A DNA stretch of 64,000 nucleotides from an uncultured Hyphomonadaceae bacterium (lineage in GTDB: Bacteria; Pseudomonadota; Alphaproteobacteria; Caulobacterales; Maricaulaceae), in contig CAJXPX010000004.1 of assembly GCA_913058335.1 (NCBI GenBank), positions 124,001 through 188,000 on the forward strand, written 5' to 3'. The stretch's first letter is position 1. Every line of letters starts with the position of its first letter. The notes beneath the pieces are model-generated. The model had not been told where the DNA came from. It ran no database searches and saw nothing but the letters and a program-made list of their open reading frames with translations. Below are positions 8,167 through 16,758 of this stretch, one piece after another. A program made the position numbers and the translations under genes.

Positions 8167-8352
8167 ATGCAAAAATTAGTAAACCGTTTTATTCAAGACG
8201 AATCTGGTGCAACAGCTATTGAATATGGTCTGATCGCAGCCCTTATCGCTGTCGCCCTTATCGGCGGCGCGACTGCACTTGGCGATTCTATCAATGATAA
8301 GTTCAATAGTGTTGCTGGTGAACTTGATTCAGCCGTTGATGATAACGTGTAA
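8167..8352 (+). CDS. flp: Flp/Fap-type major pilin
   Basis: A 61-aa type IVb prepilin. The short leader MQKLVNRFIQDESG is followed by the Flp motif ATAIEYGLIAALIAVALIGG. The peptidase should cut after the Gly at residue 14, leaving the Glu at mature position 5 and the adjacent Tyr that define Flp pilins. The mature subunit, about 47 residues, polymerises into the Tad pilus used for surface attachment. It opens the rightward cpa/tad cluster, has a good GGGAG site, and is followed by an intrinsic terminator that should make its transcript more abundant than the downstream genes. Confidence 0.95.
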   Translation: MQKLVNRFIQDESGATAIEYGLIAALIAVALIGGATALGDSINDKFNSVAGELDSAVDDNV

Positions 8353-8381
8353 GAAGTATTCTTCTTCTAAATGATTTCGAG

Positions 8382-8411
8382 CAGGCCACTTTTGTGTGGC
8401 CTGTTTTTTTT
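8382..8411 (+). terminator. Intrinsic terminator between the two Flp pilin genes
   Basis: An 8-base perfect stem caggccac / gtggcctg with a 6-base loop and a run of eight T. It lies 30 bases after flp1 and should separate high pilin expression from the rest of the locus unless read through. Confidence 0.9.
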
Positions 8412-8473
8412 AGAAAGATATGTTTTGTAAAACCCGTTGAAACAACATTCAGTAATGATCGTGTGAGGCTAAA

Positions 8474-8635
8474 ATGTTTATAGAATTTTTAAACGACGAG
8501 TCTGGTGCAACGGCTGTGGAATATGGATTAATCGCGGCACTGATCGCCGCGACCCTAGTGGCTGGAGCTGGCCTGATGGGAGAGTCTATTAATAACTTCT
8601 TTCTTGAAACGGGTGATAAACTCGACGAGTCGTAA
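8474..8635 (+). CDS. flp: Second Flp-type pilin (53 aa)
   Basis: ATG at 8474, stop TAA at 8633-8635, with TGAGG 6 bases upstream of the start. The product opens MFIEFLNDESG and continues ATAVEYGLIAALIAATL, so the prepilin cleavage Gly, mature Glu5 and Tyr6 are all conserved. The leader is 11 residues and the C-terminal part differs from the first pilin (acidic, ...LETGDKLDES). It could be a minor pilin, an alternative subunit or a diverging duplicate. It lies after the flp1 terminator and 92 bases before cpaA, so it may be made at a lower, separately set level. It is easy to miss because of its length. Confidence 0.9.
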   Translation: MFIEFLNDESGATAVEYGLIAALIAATLVAGAGLMGESINNFFLETGDKLDES

Positions 8636-8727
8636 ATGACTTTCTTGGGATTGATATAAATCGTCAGAAACCCAATATTAAGACTGTTTCCTTATACCGA
8701 CTGACAAATAGTTAGACGGTAGCTCAA

Positions 8728-9234
8728 ATGATATTTCCTTTTATTATATTTTTTGCTTTTTCACTCTGCATGATCATGGCGGCCATTAAAGACGCCGCTA
8801 TCATGAAAATCCCGAATTGGATCAGCCTGCTGACTGCGGCTTTGTTTTTTGCCATGGTGCCTTTCGCGTGGGACGGGTTTGCCGTTTTGGGCGAGCATGT
8901 CTTGGTGGGATTAACCGTTTTTATAGCCGGCTTTGTTATGTTTGCCCTCGGGTGGCTCGGAGGCGGCGATGCAAAACTTTTGGCCGCTACATCCCTCTGG
9001 TGGACCTGGAGCGATGTCGTACTTTACATAGGTTATACGGGTATTTTGGGCGGCGCATTGGCGTTAATCTTGCTGATTGGGCGCAAATACGCTCCGGTTT
9101 GGCTTTCAACCTCGTCTTGGGGATATGGATTATTCAAAGAAGAAAAAGCCATGCCCTACGGTTTGGCTTTGGCTGGCGGCGCGCTTTTAACCCTGCCGCA
9201 AAGCGAAATCTTTAAGGTCGCATTAGGGTATTAG
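8728..9234 (+). CDS. cpaA: Prepilin peptidase CpaA/TadV
   Basis: A 168-aa polytopic inner-membrane protein of the A24 peptidase family that cleaves Flp prepilins and TadE-type pseudopilins. Both catalytic aspartates are visible: the first in AIKDAAIMKIPN near residue 22 (the D...IPN motif) and the second in the GGGDAKLL motif near residue 76. About five to six hydrophobic segments; no N-terminal methylase domain, as usual for the short TadV/CpaA form. It follows the second pilin by 92 bases and precedes cpaB by 267 bases, the order known from Caulobacter. Confidence 0.93.
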   Translation: MIFPFIIFFAFSLCMIMAAIKDAAIMKIPNWISLLTAALFFAMVPFAWDGFAVLGEHVLVGLTVFIAGFVMFALGWLGGGDAKLLAATSLWWTWSDVVLYIGYTGILGGALALILLIGRKYAPVWLSTSSWGYGLFKEEKAMPYGLALAGGALLTLPQSEIFKVALGY

Positions 9235-9427
9235 AGTGGGGTATTAGAAAGCCTGTCCGCCGTTGAAATTTTCGTGTTCATTGCGGATGTGTTCTTTTTA
9301 ATCAGGGAAAATTGGCCTTAAGTGGCTTCAAAACCTAACGCGAGAATAACTTCAACCTTGAAAATTCCCAAAATTTCAGTGTTCTCCTCTCGGCGTTAAC
9401 CAATTTTTTGCCGTCCCTTTTTACATC

Positions 9428-9442
9428 TTAACCATACTTTAT
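9428..9442 (+). promoter_or_regulatory. CtrA-like box upstream of cpaB
   Basis: TTAACCATACTTTAT: TTAA-N7-TTAT, 7 of 8 defined bases, and the left half is the TTAACCAT form often reported for Caulobacter CtrA sites. It lies 60 bases before the cpaB start in the 267-base gap between cpaA and cpaB. A poorer copy (TTAACCAATTTTTTG) is at 9396-9410. Position and form are suggestive; binding is inferred. Confidence 0.4.
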
Positions 9443-9501
9443 CGATTCTCTGTCTAAGAGAGGCGTAATGGAAAGTGACCATTCCGGTCATGTGAGGGGT
9501 T

Positions 9502-10365
9502 ATGGACAGCTCAAAACTTATAAAAGTGGCGATTCTGGGCGGAGCGGCGTTAGTGCTCTGGTTCACTATTCAAAAATTTGCGGCTCCGAATACTCCGGTG
9601 GCTACTGATACACAGCCCGTCGTTCAACAGGTCGAATATGTAGAAGTCCTGACGGCTAATGCAAATGTTCCTCTTGGCACGCGGATAACCGCCGACCACC
9701 TGGCTTGGAAACCCTGGCCAAAAGAAAGCGTCCAACCCAATTTAATTACCAATGATGAAAGTGACCGCCCCGAAGCGATGCAGGAATTAGAAGGGTCTAT
9801 CGTCAAAGCAGAAATTTATGAAGGCGAGCCAATTAACGAAGCCAAGCTTGTCCGCGCTGGAAATGCTGGTGTGATGGCTGCCATGCTGGAGCCTGGTATG
9901 CGCGCGGTGACAACTCGGATTTCAGTCGAAACAGCGGCCGGCGGATTTATTCAACCCGGCGATCGCGTGGATATTCTCCTGACAGAGAAATTCAATCTCC
10001 AAACCTCCAATACCGGGGGGCAACGCACAAGCGGGATTATTCGCGATGAAGTGAATGTCTCGAATATCTTGTTCGAAAATGTACAGGTTCTTGCCATTGA
10101 TCAAACCTTTGCCACTGACCCGGAGGGGGATGCCTATGTTATCGGCTCGACGGCGACGTTTGAACTGAGCCCGTCTGATGCAACCTTGCTGCAAGAGGCG
10201 CAGTCTTCCGGGGAAATTAGTTTGGCGCTTCGCGGTTTGAATAGCTCGCGCTCATCAGCTCCGAGTGCCGCCAAACGTGCCATATACCAAGAAGAGACGC
10301 CGCCTTCTGACCTCGTCGTTTATCGTTCGGGTGAGCCGCAACGCGTTGCGATAAGGGGTCAATAA
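9502..10365 (+). CDS. cpaB: Flp pilus assembly protein CpaB/RcpC
   Basis: A 287-aa protein with one N-terminal membrane anchor (ILGGAALVLWFTI, about residues 11-23) and a periplasmic part beginning with an SAF domain (VEVLTANANVPLGTRITADHL, about 48-68). The RcpC/CpaB domain follows (about 130-235, GDRVDILL...). CpaB is thought to brace the secretin CpaC in the periplasm. The stop codon is followed directly by the cpaC start with no gap, so the two are co-translated. Length matches the family. The AGGGG upstream of the ATG is rather close (2 bases). Confidence 0.94.
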   Translation: MDSSKLIKVAILGGAALVLWFTIQKFAAPNTPVATDTQPVVQQVEYVEVLTANANVPLGTRITADHLAWKPWPKESVQPNLITNDESDRPEAMQELEGSIVKAEIYEGEPINEAKLVRAGNAGVMAAMLEPGMRAVTTRISVETAAGGFIQPGDRVDILLTEKFNLQTSNTGGQRTSGIIRDEVNVSNILFENVQVLAIDQTFATDPEGDAYVIGSTATFELSPSDATLLQEAQSSGEISLALRGLNSSRSSAPSAAKRAIYQEETPPSDLVVYRSGEPQRVAIRGQ

Positions 10366-11886
10366 ATGACGAAAATTCGCCATACTCTAAGCCATGTTAT
10401 TCGCCGTTCTTCCTTAGGAAAAAAGGGAGCTGTCAAAAATGCGGCCCTATGCAGCGCCGGTCTGGCGGCTGCCACTCTTATGGCGCTTTCGGCAGAAGCC
10501 AATACGCGCTCTTACGCTGACATAGGGTCTGTAAACGCTGCGCCGATGAGCCTTCAGAGCGCAGATACAAATGAACGCAATATTGTACTGCCTTACGGAA
10601 AATCGAAAGTTATCGAGTTGCCGCAAGGAATTCAGGACGTCATCGTTTCTAATCCTGATGTTGTCGAAGCCGTTGTCCATACTTCAACCCGCACAGTTTT
10701 GATCGGGAAACAGGCCGGTCAGACAAATGCCTATTTTTACGGTCAGAATGATCAAGAGCTTCTAAATCTGAATATCAGAGTCGAACGGGATATTTCCGAG
10801 CTTGCGCGCCTGATCAGAAAAAATGTCGGGGACGCAGAAGTTGAGGTTCAGGCGATTCACAATAATATTCTCCTGACAGGCTCCGTGCAAAATGCGGCGT
10901 CGGCAGACAGAATTGAAAAGCTCGCCAAGCTTTGGCTAAACGAAATAGCGAGAGGCACTTATGATCCCGGCGAGGTTGTCAATCTTATGGCGATCGAAGG
11001 ACGTGATCAAGTCATGTTGAAAGTGCGTATTGTAGAGATGCAGCGCTCGGTCACAAAACAACTCGGCTTTAATATTGGTGCGGTTGCGCAGCTTGGAGAA
11101 TCTACTGTCTCGCTGGTCAGTAATAACGGCCTTGATTCCTTGGCAGGACTGACCGGAGATGCAACTATCCGTCCAAGCGGCGGCGATATTACATCGCTCA
11201 CCGGGGCCATTCAGGCATTGGAGCGGGTCGGGCTTATCCGTACGCTAGCGGAACCAAGCTTAACGGCCATTTCTGGCGAAACAGCTAATACCCTTATAGG
11301 CGGTGAATTTCCGCTGCTGACAAATGTCTTTCTGGATGAATTTGGACGTACGCAACGCGAATTTGAGTTTAAACCCTATGGCGTATCTCTTGGTTTTACG
11401 CCGGTTGTCCTAAGCGAGGGCCTGATTTCTCTCAATATTTCGACTGAAGTTTCAGAGCCTACCACCGAAGGCTCTTTCGAGACCGGCGGATTGTCATCTG
11501 ACATTTTAGGGTTGCGTGTCAGACGCGCGAATACAGTCGTTGAAATGCCGGCGGGCGGAAGCCTCGTCATTGCCGGTCTTATCCGTGAAGAAAGCCGTAG
11601 CTCTAGTGATGGAACGCCCGGTGCCAAGGATATTCCCGGCCTCGGCGCGCTATTTCGTAATAGCGACACGACGAATACGCAAACCGAACTTGTGGTGATT
11701 GTCACTCCTTATTTGGTCGATGCGACCCACCCTGACAAATTGCAGACACCGCTGGACGGGTTTGTCTCTCCGACAGATACAGATTCAATCCTGCTGGGAC
11801 GTCTCAACAAAGTTTATTCCGATGATGGTCAGCCGAGAATTTCTCAGCCTGCCTTGGGCGGTCCGTTTGGGCATGTGGTCGATTAG
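10366..11886 (+). CDS. cpaC: Type II/IV secretin CpaC/RcpA
   Basis: A 506-aa outer-membrane secretin of the Tad pilus. A long signal region is followed by the N-terminal pilus-assembly domain (about 68-140: KSKVIELPQGIQDVIVSNPDVVEAVV...LIGKQAGQTNAYFY, segments shown only in part), a BON-like stretch (about 148-195), and the secretin domain (about 205-455) with the VVEMPAGGSLVIAGLI and PGLGALF...ELVVIVTPYLV signatures. It forms the gated channel through which the pilus passes. It is paralogous in its N-domain to the stand-alone gene at 7241-7846. cpaD begins 6 bases after its stop. Confidence 0.95.
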   Translation: MTKIRHTLSHVIRRSSLGKKGAVKNAALCSAGLAAATLMALSAEANTRSYADIGSVNAAPMSLQSADTNERNIVLPYGKSKVIELPQGIQDVIVSNPDVVEAVVHTSTRTVLIGKQAGQTNAYFYGQNDQELLNLNIRVERDISELARLIRKNVGDAEVEVQAIHNNILLTGSVQNAASADRIEKLAKLWLNEIARGTYDPGEVVNLMAIEGRDQVMLKVRIVEMQRSVTKQLGFNIGAVAQLGESTVSLVSNNGLDSLAGLTGDATIRPSGGDITSLTGAIQALERVGLIRTLAEPSLTAISGETANTLIGGEFPLLTNVFLDEFGRTQREFEFKPYGVSLGFTPVVLSEGLISLNISTEVSEPTTEGSFETGGLSSDILGLRVRRANTVVEMPAGGSLVIAGLIREESRSSSDGTPGAKDIPGLGALFRNSDTTNTQTELVVIVTPYLVDATHPDKLQTPLDGFVSPTDTDSILLGRLNKVYSDDGQPRISQPALGGPFGHVVD

Positions 11887-11892
11887 GAGATA

Positions 11893-12573
11893 ATGATGAG
11901 ACAAACCTCCAAGAATATCCGGCATTTCGTTTTGGCCTCTGTCGGGGCGGGCATTTTGTCTGCCTGCGCGACGCCCATGCCGTCCCATCCTCCAACGACG
12001 CTTCGTAATCAAATTAAGGTCGCCGAATCTATCGAGCGGCTGGAATTATACGCCCGTCCGGAAGGACTCGAGCTGTCGGCTCGTGACCAGTTTGCGGTCG
12101 GTCAGTTTTTGGAAAGTTATCGCGTCAGCGGAGACGGCCCACTTTATATTAATATGCCTGTCGGAACGATGTCCGGGCTTGGCGTTCAGCAAGCCAATAG
12201 TTTGGTGCGGACTTTGGTGGCGCAGGCAGGTGTGAACCCTGCCGCGCTTCAAACCGGTGAATATCAGAGCGAGCCGGAAGCGCCCGCTCCCGTTGTCGTG
12301 TCTTACCGCACTTTACGCGCAATTCCGGCGGATTGCCGATTTATGGATGATCTGACACTGACATATAATAACCAGCCCAATCAGTCTTTCGGGTGTTCGG
12401 CAAATGCCAATTTGGCTGCCATGGTGGCTGACCCACGTCAATTCCTGGAACCCTATGCAGGGACTGCGCCGAATTCGCAGCGCCGCACGGTTGTGTATGA
12501 TAAATATATCCAAGGCGAGTCTACTGCGGCCGAGAGGCCTCCTGAACAGTCAGTGAAATTCGACGCAGAATAA
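11893..12573 (+). CDS. cpaD: Pilus assembly lipoprotein CpaD
   Basis: A 226-aa outer-membrane lipoprotein: the signal peptide ends in the lipobox LSAC (about residues 22-25 of MMRQTSKNIRHF...). The mature part matches CpaD in layout, including CRFMDDLTLTYNNQPNQSFGCSANANLAAMVADPRQFL near residues 145-180 (described by its key words: NQPNQSFGCS and NLAAMVADP). It is probably the pilotin-like partner of the secretin. AGGAG is 5 bases before the first of two adjacent ATGs; either could start translation. Followed by a 67-base gap to cpaE. Confidence 0.92.
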   Translation: MMRQTSKNIRHFVLASVGAGILSACATPMPSHPPTTLRNQIKVAESIERLELYARPEGLELSARDQFAVGQFLESYRVSGDGPLYINMPVGTMSGLGVQQANSLVRTLVAQAGVNPAALQTGEYQSEPEAPAPVVVSYRTLRAIPADCRFMDDLTLTYNNQPNQSFGCSANANLAAMVADPRQFLEPYAGTAPNSQRRTVVYDKYIQGESTAAERPPEQSVKFDAE

Positions 12574-12640
12574 TGACACTCAATTTGGCCCCATATCACT
12601 CTGATGGCCCCCTTAATCAGGGCCGGACGGAAATGACCGG

Positions 12641-14347
12641 ATGCATTCTATGACCCAAAGCCCAACATCGCCTTTACAGCCGGCCCCTTTGCATCAAATG
12701 CCGACACCGCAACCGATGACCATGCCGCAAGGACAGATGCCGCAAAGCAATATGCCGCGCGGTCAAATGCCGATTCCGCAGCCGATTGCCTCTCCGCAGA
12801 ATACTTCAGCTCCACAGCAGGCGCCTCAGCAGCCAGCACTGGCCCCTCTCGCTCCGGCTCCAATGGCACAGCCTAATCCGGGCCATCCCCCCCGTCCAAT
12901 GCCACCCCAAAATTCTGTTCCGCAGGCCGCGCCGCAACAGTCTTTTCAGGCAATTCCTGAACAGGCAGTTCCTCAACAGGCGGCGCCTCTCGGCCAAATG
13001 CCGCAGGCGGAAACACAAATGCCGCCGCCTGCTGATATGGGAATGCCTACCGATATGATGGAAGAAGAGGCTGCGCGCGAAGGAGGCGAAAAAGCCCTAC
13101 CGCAAATTTCCATTCATGCCTTTTGTGATCGTCAGGAATCAGCAAGCGTCATTAATTCCACAACACGAGACTGGCGCATGAAACGCGTCAATATGAAGAT
13201 TTATATGGGGGGGCTCCCATCGGCGATTGAATATTATCGTAAGGAAAGTACACCGAGCCTCGTTTTAATTGAAACGGGGATGCGCGGACCGGAGCTGTTT
13301 TCCCAGCTGGAACAACTCGCCTCTGTTTGCGATGAGGGAACGAAAGTGGTCATTATCGGGGCCGCAAATGACATCCGTCTTTACCGCCAGTTGATGGATA
13401 AGGGCGTTTCAGATTATATCGTTCCACCACTTATGCCTCTGAATTTAATTCGCTCTCTGGGCGATCTTTATGCAGATCCGGAAGCGCCTTTTATTGGTCG
13501 TGTCACAGCGTTTTTTGGCGCGAAGGGCGGAGTTGGATCTTCGACTTTGGCGCATAATATGGCTTGGTGCCTGTCAGAGATCTTGGGCCAGGAAACAGCT
13601 TTGGTAGATCTAGATAGTTCTTTTGGAACGACCGGCCTGGATTTTGCTTATGACAATTCACAAGGGTTGGAAGAGGCCCTTGGTCAGCCGGATCGTTTGG
13701 ATGAAACCCTGCTTGACCGGATCATGATCCGCCATACATCAAAACTTTCTATCTTGCCGGCGGCCAGCTCTTTGAACAGTAAACCCGTTCTCGATAGCGA
13801 CGCTTATGAAGCAGTAGTCAATGGTGTACGTTCCATCAGCCCGCTAACGCTTCTTGATATGCCGCATTACTGGTCGGACTGGACGACTGGAGTTCTAACT
13901 AGCGTCGATGATGTAGTTATCACAGCAACGCCGGATCTTGCCAATCTTCGAAATACAAAAAATCTGGTCGATTTTTTACGGACACAGCGTCCAAATGATC
14001 CAGATCCCATTCTGATTCTGAATAAAACGGGGATGAGCAAAACGGCCGAAATTCCTGTGAAAGAATTTGCGTCTGCCGTAGGCCTCGAACCCAGCCTTGT
14101 TATCAGCTTTGATCCGGAAAGCTTTTTCGAAGCGGCCAATGAAGGCAAAATGCTTGATCAGGTTAAAGCCGCCGAGCGGACAGTGTCCGGACTGAATTAT
14201 GTCGCTAACCGTTTGAAAACCGGCCGTTTTGATACTGCCCAGCAAAATGAAGGCGGAAAGAGAAAGTTCAAATTGCCGAAAAAAAGCAGCAGCGGCGGCG
14301 GCGAAAAAGGCAAATCAATCTTTTCATTCCTGAAAAAAGGAAAGTAA
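12641..14347 (+). CDS. cpaE: CpaE/TadZ, MinD-ParA-type pilus polarity ATPase
   Basis: A 568-aa cytoplasmic protein that marks the site of Tad pilus assembly. It has a low-complexity N-terminus of about 145 residues rich in Pro, Gln and Met (MPQGQMPQ-type repeats). A receiver-like domain without an obvious phospho-acceptor lies at about 155-280. A MinD/ParA ATPase fold starts at about 290, with the deviant Walker A KGGVGSST and the Walker A' ALVDLDSSFGTTGLD. The C-terminus is Lys/Gly/Ser-rich. A start at the second ATG (12650) would remove only three residues. The long P/Q/M tract is the unusual part. Followed by cpaF after 6 bases. Confidence 0.93.
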   Translation: MHSMTQSPTSPLQPAPLHQMPTPQPMTMPQGQMPQSNMPRGQMPIPQPIASPQNTSAPQQAPQQPALAPLAPAPMAQPNPGHPPRPMPPQNSVPQAAPQQSFQAIPEQAVPQQAAPLGQMPQAETQMPPPADMGMPTDMMEEEAAREGGEKALPQISIHAFCDRQESASVINSTTRDWRMKRVNMKIYMGGLPSAIEYYRKESTPSLVLIETGMRGPELFSQLEQLASVCDEGTKVVIIGAANDIRLYRQLMDKGVSDYIVPPLMPLNLIRSLGDLYADPEAPFIGRVTAFFGAKGGVGSSTLAHNMAWCLSEILGQETALVDLDSSFGTTGLDFAYDNSQGLEEALGQPDRLDETLLDRIMIRHTSKLSILPAASSLNSKPVLDSDAYEAVVNGVRSISPLTLLDMPHYWSDWTTGVLTSVDDVVITATPDLANLRNTKNLVDFLRTQRPNDPDPILILNKTGMSKTAEIPVKEFASAVGLEPSLVISFDPESFFEAANEGKMLDQVKAAERTVSGLNYVANRLKTGRFDTAQQNEGGKRKFKLPKKSSSGGGEKGKSIFSFLKKGK

Positions 14348-14353
14348 GCGAAC

Positions 14354-15760
14354 ATGTTCGGTAAACGTTCAGAAGCTACAGCGCTTAAAGCGCCTGTGAC
14401 CGAGAAAAAGACGGTCGCGCCCCCGGCGGAATCAGCCCCAAAGCCCGTGACGGAGGCCTCTAATACCTCTCGCAGCGTTGATCCTTCGGATGAATATTAC
14501 GAAACCAAGGCGACGATCTTTAACGCCTTGTTTGAAACCATTGATGTTACAGCTCTGGCTGGAATGCAGATGGATAAGGCGCGGGAGGAAATCCGCACGA
14601 TTGTCGATGAAATTATCGCGATCCGGAATGTGCGCCTCTCAGTGGCCGAACAAAATCAGCTTATTACAGAAATTTGCGACGATATTCTCGGCTATGGTCC
14701 GCTAGAGCCTTTGCTCGCCCGCGACGATATTGCGGATATTATGGTCAATGGTGCGAAACACGTTTTCATCGAAGCAAATGGCAAGATGATAAAAACAAAT
14801 ATCCGTTTCCGCGACAATACGCAGTTGATGAATATCTGTCAGCGCATTGTGAGCCAAGTTGGTCGCCGCGTAGACGAAGCCAGCCCGATTTGTGACGCCC
14901 GCTTATTGGACGGGTCGCGTGTCAATGTGATCGCGCCGCCACTCTCAATCGATGGTCCTTCATTGACAATACGGAAATTTAAAAAGGACAAGCTCCAGCT
15001 CAAAGATCTGGTTAATTTTAAATCCATATCTCCGGCAGGGGCGCGGGTTCTCGAAATTATTGGCGCATGTCAGTGTAATATTGTGATTTCCGGCGGTACT
15101 GGTTCCGGTAAGACGACTCTCCTGAACTGCCTAACTGGCTTTATTCATCCGGATGAGCGGATCATTACCTGCGAAGACGCCGCCGAATTACAACTGCAAC
15201 AGCCGCATGTTGTGCGTCTAGAAACGCGTCCGCCAAACCTTGAGGGCAAAGGTAAGGTGACAATGGCGGATTTGGTGAAAAACTGTCTGCGGATGCGTCC
15301 TGAACGGATCATTGTAGGCGAGGTGCGGGGTCCTGAGGCCTTTGACCTTCTACAAGCGATGAACACGGGCCATGACGGCTCTATGGGAACGCTCCATGCT
15401 AACTCTCCGCGTGAGGCTCTCTCAAGGCTTGAGTCGATGATTACGATGGGCGGATTTTCTCTTCCAGCCAAAACGATTCGAGAAATGATTGTCGGGTCCG
15501 TTGACGTGATTGTGCAGGCGGCCCGTTTGCGCGATGGCTCACGCCGTATCACGAAAATTACAGAAGTCATTGGAATGGAAGGCGACGTGATCGTCACTCA
15601 GGACCTTATTGTCTATGAGATGGACGGCGAAGATGCACAGGGAAATATTGTCGGGGAACATAAATCAACCGGCATCGCCCGCCCGGCCTTTTGGGATCGC
15701 GCGCGTTACTTTAATCTTGAAAAAGAACTGGCTCAGGCTCTTGATGAGGCTGGGAGCTAG
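14354..15760 (+). CDS. cpaF: Tad pilus assembly/retraction ATPase CpaF/TadA
   Basis: A 468-aa VirB11/GspE-type hexameric ATPase in the cytoplasm that powers Flp pilus extension and retraction. It has a disordered N-terminus (about 1-50), then the N-terminal domain ending in DILGYGPLEPLL (about 110-122), Walker A GGTGSGKTTLLN at about residue 246, an Asp box (ITCEDAAELQL), Walker B/His motifs in GEVRGPEAFDLLQAMNTGH, and GTLHANSPREALSRLE. All catalytic motifs are intact and the length is standard. tadB follows after 2 bases. Confidence 0.96.
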   Translation: MFGKRSEATALKAPVTEKKTVAPPAESAPKPVTEASNTSRSVDPSDEYYETKATIFNALFETIDVTALAGMQMDKAREEIRTIVDEIIAIRNVRLSVAEQNQLITEICDDILGYGPLEPLLARDDIADIMVNGAKHVFIEANGKMIKTNIRFRDNTQLMNICQRIVSQVGRRVDEASPICDARLLDGSRVNVIAPPLSIDGPSLTIRKFKKDKLQLKDLVNFKSISPAGARVLEIIGACQCNIVISGGTGSGKTTLLNCLTGFIHPDERIITCEDAAELQLQQPHVVRLETRPPNLEGKGKVTMADLVKNCLRMRPERIIVGEVRGPEAFDLLQAMNTGHDGSMGTLHANSPREALSRLESMITMGGFSLPAKTIREMIVGSVDVIVQAARLRDGSRRITKITEVIGMEGDVIVTQDLIVYEMDGEDAQGNIVGEHKSTGIARPAFWDRARYFNLEKELAQALDEAGS

Positions 15761-15762
15761 TC

Positions 15763-16746
15763 ATGGATCAGGCCACGCTCATTGGAATAATTACGGTCGG
15801 CTTTGTATTCGTCGCTGGCTATATTCTTATAGGCGATGGCGGCGGGAAGAAGGCTGAACGCCTAAAGGTTATTTCCGGGAAACAAAAACAAAAAGAAAGC
15901 TTTCTCGGCAAGTTGAAAGTGGAAGATCAGGGGGCTCGCCGAAAGCAAATTGAAGAGACCTTGTCAAAAATCGAAGAGAAGCAGAAGAAGAAAAAGAAAA
16001 AAGCAAAGTCTCTGGAAATGCGTCTAATTCAGGCTGATTGGTCGGCCACCCCACAAAAATTCCTTATTATCTCTGCTGGTTTAGCTGTCATGGCCGGGGC
16101 TCCCGCTTTTCTTTTGGGCGTGAATCCTTTAATATCTTTGGGGCTCGCATTTGTTGTCGGATTTGGCTTGCCGCGATTTTTTCTCAACAGCGCGATTGCC
16201 CGTCGGCAGAAAAAATTCACCGCTCATTTCGCCGATGCAATGGATATCATCGTTCGAGGAGTCCGGACGGGCCTGCCGCTAAATGATTGTCTTAAGATTA
16301 TAGCGCATGAGAGCCCGAACCCTCTTGGTTCGGAATTTCGCCGCGTTGTGGAGGGGGAGAGTGTCGGGATTCCTATCGAAGTGTGCCTTGAACAACTTTA
16401 TGAGCGTATGCCCATTTCAGAAGTCAATTTCTTTGCAACCGTTTTGAATATTCAAAAATCCACGGGCGGTAATTTAGGAGAAAGTCTGGCGAACTTGTCT
16501 GCTGTTTTGCGGGGCCGAAAAATACTTCGCGAGAAGATTAAAGCTTTATCCGCCGAAGCTAAAATGAGCGCGATAATCATCGCGGCTCTGCCGATTGTGG
16601 TGATGCTTCTCGTCACCATTATGTCTCCGGATTATATGAACGAGCTATATTTCACGCCGACGGGGCAGCGTAATATGATGGTTGGCGCGGGAATGATGTT
16701 CATGGGTACCTTCATGATGCGCAAAATGATTAACTTCAAATTTTAA
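15763..16746 (+). CDS. tadB: Tad inner-membrane platform protein TadB (CpaG)
   Basis: A 327-aa inner-membrane protein: an N-terminal helix (LIGIITVGFVFVAGYILI), a highly basic coiled stretch with a run of Lys (about 68-85, KIEEKQKKKKKKAK), two hydrophobic segments (about 100-145), a T2SSF (GspF-like) cytoplasmic domain (about 165-285) and two C-terminal membrane segments. With TadC it forms the platform on which CpaF acts. Its spacing of 2 bases from cpaF and 12 from tadC indicates one operon. Confidence 0.93.
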   Translation: MDQATLIGIITVGFVFVAGYILIGDGGGKKAERLKVISGKQKQKESFLGKLKVEDQGARRKQIEETLSKIEEKQKKKKKKAKSLEMRLIQADWSATPQKFLIISAGLAVMAGAPAFLLGVNPLISLGLAFVVGFGLPRFFLNSAIARRQKKFTAHFADAMDIIVRGVRTGLPLNDCLKIIAHESPNPLGSEFRRVVEGESVGIPIEVCLEQLYERMPISEVNFFATVLNIQKSTGGNLGESLANLSAVLRGRKILREKIKALSAEAKMSAIIIAALPIVVMLLVTIMSPDYMNELYFTPTGQRNMMVGAGMMFMGTFMMRKMINFKF

Positions 16747-16758
16747 GGGGAGACTCTC

